Source of the DNA: Solimonas sp041612095
Lineage (GTDB): Bacteria; Pseudomonadota; Gammaproteobacteria; Nevskiales; Nevskiaceae
Length of the DNA stretch: 13,459 bases
Direction: 5' to 3'
Assembly: GCA_041612095.1 (NCBI GenBank)
Contig: JBFJJW010000086.1
Span: forward strand, 1-13,459
The notes beneath the pieces were generated by a model. The model worked only from the letters and a program-made list of their open reading frames with translations. It had not been told where the DNA came from and searched no databases. A program made the translations under genes and the position numbers. This document shows, piece by piece, positions 1-7,159 of this stretch; the first letter of the stretch is position 1; each line of letters opens with the position of its first letter.

Positions 1-624
1 GAAGTAGCCTTCGGCATTGGCACGCATGCTGGCCGTCTCTTCACCGAGTTGCGTGGCTGGGTAGATCAGCAGCTGGTAGCGCAGCGCCGGCCCGCCTGCG
101 TCGCGGGCCATCAACGCCACCACCGCCGCCAGATTGCCGCCAGCGGAGTCGCCGGCCACCGCCAACCGCGCGGGATCGATGGCCAGGCCCTTCGCCTGCG
201 CCGCCGCCCATTGCGTAGCCGCCCAGCAGTCATCCACCGCCGCCGGGTACGGCGCTTCGGGGGCCAGGCGGTATTCGACCGAGAGCACCGCGCAACCCGA
301 GGCGTTGCAGAGAATGCGGCACAGGGTGTCGTACATCTCGATGTCGCCGATCACAAAGCCGCCGCCATGAAAATACAGGCACGCCGGCAGCACATCGTTA
401 GCGGCGCTGCCCGCAGGGCGATACACGCGCACGGGGATGGCGCCGGCCGGACCGGGGGCGTTCACGTCCTTCACCGATGCCACCTCAACCGGCTTGCCCT
501 GCAACGCGGCAAAGCCCATCTTCGCGCCCACTCGGGCCTGATCCGGCGGCAGTTCGTTGAGCGGCGGATGGCCTGCGGCGGCCATCAGCTGCAAGACCTG
601 CTTTGCGTGTGTGTCCAGCGCCAT
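1..624 (-). CDS. HSL-family (hormone-sensitive-lipase-like) alpha/beta hydrolase, esterase; 3' end outside window
   Basis: Serine esterase of the HSL/bacterial family IV type; it probably hydrolyses a short or medium carboxylic ester in the cytoplasm (no signal peptide is seen). Seen: 208 codons from the chosen start, open to the window edge. There is an oxyanion-hole HGGG motif at about residues 86-89 (context YFHGGGFVIGD), the YRLAPE motif that normally follows it, and the nucleophile elbow GDSAGGN at about 158-164 with Ser160 as the expected nucleophile. Family members are about 310 aa, so roughly the last 100 residues, with the acid and His of the triad, lie outside. I chose the ATG at 624 because GGGGA lies 8 bases upstream and because MALDTHAKQ...PPLNEL matches the usual family N-terminus; an ATG at 651 is possible but has no ribosome binding site. 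It follows the CoA ligase by 61 bases and is probably the distal operon gene. Substrate unknown. Confidence 0.9.
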   Translation of the reverse strand, partial: MALDTHAKQVLQLMAAAGHPPLNELPPDQARVGAKMGFAALQGKPVEVASVKDVNAPGPAGAIPVRVYRPAGSAANDVLPACLYFHGGGFVIGDIEMYDTLCRILCNASGCAVLSVEYRLAPEAPYPAAVDDCWAATQWAAAQAKGLAIDPARLAVAGDSAGGNLAAVVALMARDAGGPALRYQLLIYPATQLGEETASMRANAEGYF

Positions 625-685
625 CGGTGCATTCCCCGGTTGGGTGTTCATGGCAGATCGCTGCCGCCGATCTGAGGGCTCGTAT

Positions 686-2710
686 TCATGCCGCGGCGAC
701 CCGCCACTGGTAGTCGACGCTTTCGTCCGCAAACTTCACGAACCAGTCGATGGCCTCGGGATTCATCATCGCGTCGCGGCTGGCCGCCTTGGCCAGCGGC
801 AGGCCCAGCAGCAGCTTGCGCACCGGCACTTCCATCTTCTTGCCGGTCAGCGTGTAGGGCACTGCATCCACCGCGTAGATCCTGTCCGGCACATGCCGCG
901 GGCTGCAGTCGCTGCGCAGCTTGCTGTTGATGGCCTTGCACAACGTCTCGTCCAGCATCGCGCCGGGCTTGAGCTTGACGAACAGCGGCATGAAGAAGTT
1001 GCCGCCGGGGAGTTCCACGCAAACGATGAGGCTGTCGGCCACCGCGTCTACCTGCTCCACTGCGCGGTAGATTTCCGCAGTGCCGATGCGCACGCCGTAG
1101 CGGTTCAGCGTGGAATCCGAACGGCCGTAGATATAGCAGCCGCCGCGCGCGTTGATCTTGATGAAGTCACCATGCCGCCAGACGCCGGGGAAGACCTCGA
1201 AGTAGGACTCGCGGTAGCGCTTGTCGTTGTCGTCGTTCCAGAACTTGATCGGCATGGACGGAAACGGGCTGGTCACCACCAGCTCGCCGACCTCATCCAC
1301 CAGTTCCTGGCCTTCATCACTCCAGGCGTGCACGTCCATGCCGAGCAGGCGCGTCTGGATCTCGCCGGCGTGTACCGGCAGCGTGGGCGAGGCGCCCACG
1401 AATCCGCTGCAGATCTCGGTGCCGCCGGACTGCGAGGTGACCCACAGATCCTGCTTCACGCAGCGGTAGAACCAGTCGAAGGTTTCCGGTGTGGACGGCG
1501 CGCCAGCGACGACGATGCTCTCCAGCGCGGAGAGATCGAACTTCTCGCCTGGGCGCAGACCCGCCTTCTCCATCATCTGCACGAAGGTGGGGCTGGCGCC
1601 GAAGCTGGTTGTTCGGGTCTCCGCCGCAAGCTGCCACAGGAAGTCCGGGCTCGGGTGCGCGGGGTTGCCGTCATACAGCACCACGGCGCTGCCGGTGACC
1701 AGCGCCGCCAGCAGCAGATTCCACATCATCCAGCCGGTGGTGCTGTAGAAGAACATCACCGAGTCCGGCCCCAGATTGAGGTGAAAGCTCAGCAGCTTCA
1801 GGTGTTCCAGCAGCACGCCAACGTGGCTGTGAACAATGGCCTTGGGCAAGCCGGTGGTTCCGGAGGAGAACACCACCCACAGCGGGTGATCATGCCCTAC
1901 CCGCGTGTAAACAAAATCTTCGCGCGCGACATCCGCACGGTTCATCAGCGTGGCCCAGGCCCGGAGCTGCGGCAGATCGGGCGCTGCTGCCTCGGGCCTC
2001 AGATACGGCAACCACACGATCTGCTGCAGCGAGGGCAGCGCTTCGGCGATACGCCGCACCTCGGCCTCACGACTGAAGTCCTTGCCGCCAAAGCGGTAGC
2101 CGTCGGCAGCGAACAGCACCTTGGGCTCGATCTGCGAGAAGCGCTCGATCACGGTCTTGACGCCGAACTCCGGCGCTGCCGAGGACCACACGCCGCCGAT
2201 GGCCGCCGTGGCCAGCATCGCGATCGCGGTTTCCGGCACGTTGGGCATGTAGGAGACCACCCGATCACCCGGTTCAACGCCCAGCGCGCGCAGCTGCGTG
2301 GCGAGGATGCGCACCTGCCGCCCCAGCTCGCGCCAGCTCATCTGCTTGAGCGCGCGGGTTTCCGACAAATGATGAAACACCGTGCGCTCACCCGCTTCGC
2401 CTTCTGCACGCAGCAGATGCTCGGCATAGTTCACGCGCGAGCCGGGGAACCACTGGGTGCCCATCATCTGCTTGGCGTCGGCCGACGCCTCCAGCACACT
2501 GCGATAGGGCACGTCCGACTGCACGTCGAAGTAGTCCCAGATCGAGGCCCAGAATGCGGGGATGTCGGTGACCGACCACTGCCACAGGGCGTTGTAGTCC
2601 CCGGTTTCGATCCCGCGCTCATGCTTCAGCCACCGCTGATAGCGCGCGACATTCGATTCCTGCGCGTACTGCGGGCGCGGGGTCCAGAGTTTCTCGCCTT
2701 CCTTGACCAT
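686..2710 (-). CDS. Acetoacetyl-CoA synthetase-type acyl-CoA ligase (AacS/Bal-like)
   Basis: ANL-superfamily ligase of 674 aa. It should adenylate a beta-keto acid and transfer it to CoA, making a beta-ketoacyl-CoA with release of AMP and PPi. Seen: the phosphate-binding motif FSSGTTGLPK at residues 281-290, YSTTGWMMWN at 322-331, the adenine-binding region QSGGTE at 427-432, WRHGDF at 511-516 and the hinge region YGRSDSTLNRYGVRIG at 528-543. Near the C-terminus is LTGKKMEVPVRK, with Lys624 the likely catalytic lysine. Length and N-terminus (W near residue 9, FW..IWDYF) are typical of acetoacetyl-CoA synthetases, which also include benzoylacetate-CoA ligase (Bal) of acetophenone degradation. 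The ATG at 2710 has GAGGAG 10 bases upstream. Its place behind a ketone carboxylase suggests that it activates the carboxylase product. Acetoacetate itself is the default alternative; specificity is not readable from sequence. Confidence 0.92.
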   Translation of the reverse strand: MVKEGEKLWTPRPQYAQESNVARYQRWLKHERGIETGDYNALWQWSVTDIPAFWASIWDYFDVQSDVPYRSVLEASADAKQMMGTQWFPGSRVNYAEHLLRAEGEAGERTVFHHLSETRALKQMSWRELGRQVRILATQLRALGVEPGDRVVSYMPNVPETAIAMLATAAIGGVWSSAAPEFGVKTVIERFSQIEPKVLFAADGYRFGGKDFSREAEVRRIAEALPSLQQIVWLPYLRPEAAAPDLPQLRAWATLMNRADVAREDFVYTRVGHDHPLWVVFSSGTTGLPKAIVHSHVGVLLEHLKLLSFHLNLGPDSVMFFYSTTGWMMWNLLLAALVTGSAVVLYDGNPAHPSPDFLWQLAAETRTTSFGASPTFVQMMEKAGLRPGEKFDLSALESIVVAGAPSTPETFDWFYRCVKQDLWVTSQSGGTEICSGFVGASPTLPVHAGEIQTRLLGMDVHAWSDEGQELVDEVGELVVTSPFPSMPIKFWNDDNDKRYRESYFEVFPGVWRHGDFIKINARGGCYIYGRSDSTLNRYGVRIGTAEIYRAVEQVDAVADSLIVCVELPGGNFFMPLFVKLKPGAMLDETLCKAINSKLRSDCSPRHVPDRIYAVDAVPYTLTGKKMEVPVRKLLLGLPLAKAASRDAMMNPEAIDWFVKFADESVDYQWRVAAA

Positions 2711-2738
2711 GATGATGTTTCTCCTCGGCGATCGGTTA

Positions 2739-3215
2739 TCAGGTCAGTGCGTAGATGTCGTAGCGCACCTCGAAGCGCTGCAGGTCGGCCACGCCAACGC
2801 CTACGCACATCGGTCGATGCAGCCACTGATAGCCCGGATGTGCGGTCCTGAAGCGCGGCGCGGTATGCAGCGGTACGCTGGGCGGCAATTCACCCTTGAG
2901 GAAGCGCGCGTAGCCCTCGGCGCCAAAGTCACCGCGGCCGTGGTAGCGCACCTCGATCAGCGCGCCGTCGCCCGTCTCCAGCGTCAGCTGCACGTCCAGC
3001 TCACCGACGCCGTCGCTGCGCAACAGGAACCAGTCACCGCCAACGGCACGCAGCTTGCCGTTGAGGCGCGGCCCCTTGACCTCGCCCCCGGTCACGTAGA
3101 AGTTGGCGCGCACACCGCCGGGCACAGGGCCTATCACTTCCGGTGGCGCCTGCAGCGTGGCCAGCAGGCTGCAGAGATGCTCGCTCTTCAGTGCAAACGG
3201 TGATGGAGCGCTCAT
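2739..3215 (-). CDS. DUF3237 (UPF0311) family protein, function unknown
   Basis: A 158-aa soluble protein with the look of the DUF3237 family: an opening segment (SEHLCSLLATLQAPPEVIGPVPGG in pieces at about residues 10-33), then GG.V.GPRLNGKL at about 40-51, GGDW at 55-58, and alternating beta-strand-like segments ending in YHGRG (about 91-95) and QRFEVRYDIYAL at the C-terminus. No signal peptide or membrane segment is seen. The family has no firmly established biochemical role that I know of; members recur in aromatic and other xenobiotic degradation clusters. The ATG at 3215 is only 2 bases after the stop of the preceding gene and has just a weak ribosome site, so translational coupling is likely. 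The same frame stays open to 3452, but that extension is Arg/Gly-rich and overlaps the neighbour antisense to its coding logic, so it was not used. Confidence 0.85.
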   Translation of the reverse strand: MSAPSPFALKSEHLCSLLATLQAPPEVIGPVPGGVRANFYVTGGEVKGPRLNGKLRAVGGDWFLLRSDGVGELDVQLTLETGDGALIEVRYHGRGDFGAEGYARFLKGELPPSVPLHTAPRFRTAHPGYQWLHRPMCVGVGVADLQRFEVRYDIYALT

Positions 3216-3217
3216 GG

Positions 3218-4048
3218 TCAGTGCAGTCCGCTCAGGCGCTGAAGGACCGACTCCGGCTGGGCATCGGCCGGAATGGTGGCGTAGCGAAAGCCGGACTCCG
3301 GGCAGAGCGGTGCAGCGGCGCCACTCCAGTAGTCGGCTGGCACGATGCAGCCGCTGGCAACACCCGGAATCGCCGCGTCTGCCACCACGAAGCTGAGCCC
3401 GGCACTCCCGCCGTCCCTGAATCCGGCGGGGGCAGATAGGCCGACGGCCCAACGATAGTGGGCGGCAATGTTGAGGACCGGCTGATACAGGGCGAGCGCT
3501 TCGGCAGTGGTGGCAACACCGTCGCCGGCCTCCTGCAGCAACAGGACGTCTATGCCCGCGTCGCCAAAACTACGCAGGAAGTCGGCGATATAGACGGCGG
3601 CACTGTCGGCATCGTCATCCTCGACCTCGGCGGCTGTGCCATGCGCCTGCTGAAAGGCCAGCCCGGTCCAGAGCCGCGGCGAAGGGCAAACCAGCGCCAG
3701 CGGCAGCTCGGCAAAGCACGCACGCAGGCCGCGGGCCAGCTCCAGCAGATGGGTGCGCAGGGATTCGTCGGCCAGCAGCGTCCTGATCGCGAACACGGTG
3801 CGGCTTTTGCTGCCCATGGCGCTACGCAGGTCGGGACGAGCGTCCAGCCACGCAGCGCAGACAGCGTCCAGCGGCAATGCAAGCACATCGGACTTGAGCA
3901 AACCCTGCGCCTTGCGCTGCCATGCGATCAATGCCGCAACATCCAGCCACGGCACCGCGCCCTTGCTCATCAGCGCGCCGGCATAGTCGCTGTAGTCCAG
4001 CCACAATGGCTTGCGATGGGCAGTCAGCATGTCCATGAACGCGGGCAT
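3218..4048 (-). CDS. Unrecognised 276-aa protein; candidate fifth (epsilon-like) subunit or partner of the carboxylase
   Basis: I do not recognise the family with certainty. The protein is about 30 kDa, acidic, Ala/Leu-rich, with no signal peptide and no clear membrane helix. Alternating amphipathic helices and short hydrophobic strands (ELPLALVCPSPRLW at about 114-127; GIDVLLLQEAGDG at about 165-177; AGLSFVVADAAIPG at about 216-229) are compatible with an alpha/beta barrel, and I see a vague likeness to the UROD/MetE-like superfamily. An acidic loop EVEDDDADS lies at about 141-149. The start at 4048 was chosen because TGAGG, overlapping the SDR stop codon, lies 5 bases upstream and the SDR ends 7 bases away. 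Acetophenone carboxylase of Aromatoleum needs a fifth subunit, ApcE (about 34 kDa), encoded downstream of apcD; this gene is the only unassigned protein of similar size in the operon. That equivalence is inference from context and size only. Confidence 0.85.
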   Translation of the reverse strand: MPAFMDMLTAHRKPLWLDYSDYAGALMSKGAVPWLDVAALIAWQRKAQGLLKSDVLALPLDAVCAAWLDARPDLRSAMGSKSRTVFAIRTLLADESLRTHLLELARGLRACFAELPLALVCPSPRLWTGLAFQQAHGTAAEVEDDDADSAAVYIADFLRSFGDAGIDVLLLQEAGDGVATTAEALALYQPVLNIAAHYRWAVGLSAPAGFRDGGSAGLSFVVADAAIPGVASGCIVPADYWSGAAAPLCPESGFRYATIPADAQPESVLQRLSGLH

Positions 4049-4055
4049 GGTTGCC

Positions 4056-4856
4056 TCAGACGGCGGTGTAGCCGCCGTCCAGCACCAGTTCGGTGCCGGT
4101 GACCCAGGCAGCGGCATCCGAGGCCAGGTAGACCACCGCGCTGGCGACATCGCGCGGCTGGCCAAACCGACCGAGCGGATGCGCGCCCTTGATGGCCGCC
4201 TCCGCAGTGGCGTAGTCCGGCGCCAGCTTCAGATCGACGAAGTGCTGGATGAAGCTGGTGCCCATCTCGGTCTCGACGATCGCCGGGTGTACCGAATTGA
4301 CGCGAATGCCGGTGCCGAGCTGAGCACATTCAACTGCTGCGGCCTTGGTCATCAGCCGTACCGCACCCTTGGAGGTGTGATATGCGACATGACCGCTGGT
4401 GCCGATCAGGCCGGCAACCGACGATAGATTGACGATCGACGCGCCGGCCTTCATCACGCGGGTGGCGTGCTTGAGGCCGAGGAACACGCCGGTGACGTTG
4501 ACATCCATCACCCGCCGGAAGTCTTCAACCTCGCACTGCGACAGCAGTGCGGCCGTCTCGATGCCGGCGTTGTTGACGAGGATGTGCAGGCCACCGAACT
4601 GCCTGACGGTGCCGGCGATGGCGGCTTCCCACTGCGCTTCCTTAGTGACATCGAGCGGTTGAAACGCGGCCTTGCCGCCGGCCTTCTCGATGCGAGCGAC
4701 GGTTTCCCTCCCTACGCTTTCAAGCACGTCGGTGACCATGACCGCGGCCCCGCACTGCGCCAGCGCCTCGGCGACTTCAGCGCCGATGCCGCGTGCAGCG
4801 CCGGTGACCAGCGCTGCCTTGCCATCCAGCCGAAACGCCTTGCTGTAGTCGGTCAT
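4056..4856 (-). CDS. Short-chain dehydrogenase/reductase (classical SDR), probable secondary-alcohol dehydrogenase
   Basis: A 266-aa classical SDR, expected to be a cytosolic tetramer using NAD(P). Seen: the cofactor motif TGAARGIG at residues 18-25, Asp43 at the end of the second strand (VTDV), which favours NAD over NADP, NNAG at 95-98, and the catalytic Ser146, Tyr159 and Lys163 in NLSSVAGL...AYHTSK, followed by the NSVHPAIVET segment at about 187-196 and a C-terminal GG. The ATG at 4856 has AGGAG 7 bases upstream. In the operon it directly follows the large carboxylase subunit (24 bases) and could oxidise a secondary alcohol to the ketone to be carboxylated, as (S)-1-phenylethanol dehydrogenase does in ethylbenzene degradation. 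Close relatives also act on hydroxysteroids and cyclic alcohols, so the substrate is open. Confidence 0.93.
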   Translation of the reverse strand: MTDYSKAFRLDGKAALVTGAARGIGAEVAEALAQCGAAVMVTDVLESVGRETVARIEKAGGKAAFQPLDVTKEAQWEAAIAGTVRQFGGLHILVNNAGIETAALLSQCEVEDFRRVMDVNVTGVFLGLKHATRVMKAGASIVNLSSVAGLIGTSGHVAYHTSKGAVRLMTKAAAVECAQLGTGIRVNSVHPAIVETEMGTSFIQHFVDLKLAPDYATAEAAIKGAHPLGRFGQPRDVASAVVYLASDAAAWVTGTELVLDGGYTAV

Positions 4857-4880
4857 TGCCTCGCTCCTGTTCGAGTGGTG

Positions 4881-7145
4881 CTACTTGCCCTGGCATTCCG
4901 CGAGCTGGGTTTTCAGCTGCTCAACCTCGCCTTCCAGTTCTGCCAGACGCAGGTCCTTGGGATTGAGCATGAACGCCCCCTGCAACTGATCGGCCGGCAT
5001 CTTGATGCGCTGGCCCATCGTGGTGGCATAGATCTCCTTAGGGTTCTCCCAGGATCCGAAGTAGGGAATGTCCTTCGGCGGCTCGGCCGTGACCCACTCC
5101 TTGCAGAACTCGGCGAACGGCTTGCCGCGACGGATACGTTCCTTGCGATATTCGGCCCGCAGCTGGGCGGTGGCCTCCTCGTCCACGACCAGCGTGGACT
5201 CGTCGTAGACCACCTTGTAGAGGTCCTTGGCGATGTCGTGCGAGAGCAGGTCTTCCTCGATGTCCTTCATCACCAACGCGGGGTCGCGCTCCAGCACGTC
5301 GCCGTAACCGCCGCCGGAACCTTGGCAGATCATGTAGATCTCGCCTTCGTTGCAGACCTCGAAGGTCATGCCCATGTCGTGGCTGGAATACTTTGCGCCG
5401 GGTATCGGGCGCTCGTTCATCAGCTTGACGATGTCGAACACCTCGACCACCTTCGGATTCTTCTTCAGCTCCTCGAAGATGTTGATGCCCTTGATCTTCA
5501 TCAGCTGATACGACGGGCAGGAATAGCCACCGAACAGGCCCTGCGCCGACGGAAACTTGGAGCCTTCGCAGCCGGTCATGAAGCCCCACATCGCGGAACC
5601 GCGTGCGGTGGCGATCTGCTCATAGCCCATGCCGCCGCGGTACTTGCCGAAGCCGATGCGGTCCTTGGCCAGCCGTTGCGCACCGAGGCGGATGATGGGC
5701 GTGTCTTCCTCGTTGATCTCGTGCTCTCCGGAATCGCACATGAAGCCGAATACCGGCGATACGGAGTGCTCGCCGTCGGCATGCGAACGCGCGCCCTGGC
5801 CGTTGCCATTGATGTCGCCGCAGAAGTTTCCGGTGACATCCCCATGCTGGGTCAGGCCGCCGTAGATGAACGTCGCCGCCTGGTCGTACTGCGAGGCGAT
5901 GATGGCCGAGTACTTGTGCGGCAGGCTGTAGTTGAACTTGTTCATCGGTATGGTCCACACCACGCAGCCCTTGAACAAGGGCATCAGGCTCATCGCCTGC
6001 GGCATCTCGCCTTCGGCGTCGATGATCGAGTTGCGGTCGGTGATGATCTCGATGGGGGAGAGCACCGCCATCGTGTGCGGCAGGTCGGGCCAGATGTTCT
6101 GCAGCAAGCCGGTACACAGCGCCGCCTTGAACGAGGCGATATTGGTGTTGACCGAGCGGTTCATGAACTGCGGCGCGGTGCCGCGGAAGTCCATGATCAG
6201 GCGATCACCCTTTACCGTGATCGCAAGGCTGATCTTCTGCAGGCAGTTTTCGCGCAGCGAGGAATCCATGAACTGGAGCACGCGCGTGGTGCCATCCGGC
6301 ATCTCGCGAATGCGGCGGCGCATCTCGGTTTCGGTGTCCTCCAGATGCAGGCGCAGCGTGCCCATGAACGCATCGCGTCCGTACTGCTCCAGAATGGCGA
6401 TGACGCGTTCACGCAGACGCATGACCGCGTGCAGCTTGACCTTCATGTCCTCCAGCTGCAGCTTCGGATCACGCACCGAGTTCTGCAGGAAGGTGACGAG
6501 ATCGCGCTTGAGCTGGAAGTTATCGACGACCTTGAACGGCGACATCTTGATGCCTTCGTCGTACTTGCTTTCTGCTGCGGCCGGCATGCCGCCCGGCTCG
6601 CAGGCGCCGTTCTCGCCTTCGTGGATGGTGCTGGACAGCCAGCAGATCAGTTCGCCCTTCCAGTACAGCGGCATCATCATCGACTGGTCGGTGTTGTGGA
6701 TGCCCCCGTAACGCGCGTCGTTGTGGATGAAGCCGTCGCCGTCACGGACCCCGACCGTCGGGTCGTTCATCCAGTACTTGTTGATGAAGCGGATCGGGTA
6801 GAAGCAGCATGCGGCGAACGCGATGATGCCGTGCGGCGCAATCATCGCCAGATCACCCTGCGCGGTGTAGACACCGGTCACCAGATCGCCCCACTTGGCG
6901 CCAGGTGCAGCGCCCATCTGGTTGCACATGGTGAAGGCTTCGGACAGCGCGGCATTGATCAGGCCGCGCACATGGTGCACCTGGTGGGTGTCCAGCCCCT
7001 TCTTGAGAATCGCGTCCTCGGCCTTGGAGCGCGGGGAGAGCGTGTGATTGCGCATGATCTCGGGATCAGGCCCGAGGAACATCATGTTGTCGGCCAGAAA
7101 CTTGTCGAGCAGGGCCTGGTCTTCGGCGGAAATCTTGTCGTGCAT
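4881..7145 (-). CDS. Ketone carboxylase large subunit, HyuB-like (acetone carboxylase alpha / acetophenone carboxylase ApcD-like)
   Basis: A 754-aa HyuB-family (hydantoinase B/oxoprolinase) subunit, expected to hold the site where the activated ketone is joined to CO2. Seen: a His/Asp cluster FIHNDARYGGIHNTD at residues 139-153 (His150, Asp153) and STIHE with His175. As I recall, the equivalent three residues bind the active-site metal in the acetone carboxylase structure. The family segments DFRGTAPQ (319-326), SAIIASQYDQ (413-422), FGKYRGGMG (499-507) and GSGGGYGDVLERDP (609-622) are all present. The last 20 residues form a short heptad-like helix (LAELEGEVEQLKTQL). Length fits acetone carboxylase alpha and ApcD. 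The ATG at 7145 has GAGGAG 7 bases upstream, and the preceding HyuA gene ends 14 bases away. A plain hydantoinase or oxoprolinase is less likely because of the gamma-subunit gene in the same operon. Confidence 0.92.
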   Translation of the reverse strand: MHDKISAEDQALLDKFLADNMMFLGPDPEIMRNHTLSPRSKAEDAILKKGLDTHQVHHVRGLINAALSEAFTMCNQMGAAPGAKWGDLVTGVYTAQGDLAMIAPHGIIAFAACCFYPIRFINKYWMNDPTVGVRDGDGFIHNDARYGGIHNTDQSMMMPLYWKGELICWLSSTIHEGENGACEPGGMPAAAESKYDEGIKMSPFKVVDNFQLKRDLVTFLQNSVRDPKLQLEDMKVKLHAVMRLRERVIAILEQYGRDAFMGTLRLHLEDTETEMRRRIREMPDGTTRVLQFMDSSLRENCLQKISLAITVKGDRLIMDFRGTAPQFMNRSVNTNIASFKAALCTGLLQNIWPDLPHTMAVLSPIEIITDRNSIIDAEGEMPQAMSLMPLFKGCVVWTIPMNKFNYSLPHKYSAIIASQYDQAATFIYGGLTQHGDVTGNFCGDINGNGQGARSHADGEHSVSPVFGFMCDSGEHEINEEDTPIIRLGAQRLAKDRIGFGKYRGGMGYEQIATARGSAMWGFMTGCEGSKFPSAQGLFGGYSCPSYQLMKIKGINIFEELKKNPKVVEVFDIVKLMNERPIPGAKYSSHDMGMTFEVCNEGEIYMICQGSGGGYGDVLERDPALVMKDIEEDLLSHDIAKDLYKVVYDESTLVVDEEATAQLRAEYRKERIRRGKPFAEFCKEWVTAEPPKDIPYFGSWENPKEIYATTMGQRIKMPADQLQGAFMLNPKDLRLAELEGEVEQLKTQLAECQGK

Positions 7146-7159
7146 GGCAATGCTCCTCG

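Noticed and set aside
625..651. Upstream ATG at 651 for the esterase
   Set aside because: No Shine-Dalgarno; the ATG at 624 has GGGGA at 8 bases and gives the usual family N-terminus.
557..2851. Very long open frame on the plus strand (764 codons) opposite the CoA ligase
   Set aside because: The translation is rich in His/Arg/Gln/Ala with no domain likeness. It is the GC-driven mirror of a well-supported minus-strand gene.
4049..4165. Upstream in-frame start at 4165 for the unknown 276-aa protein
   Set aside because: It would overlap the SDR gene by 110 bases and add a Pro/Trp-rich segment typical of an out-of-frame read. The start at 4048 has TGAGG at 5 bases.
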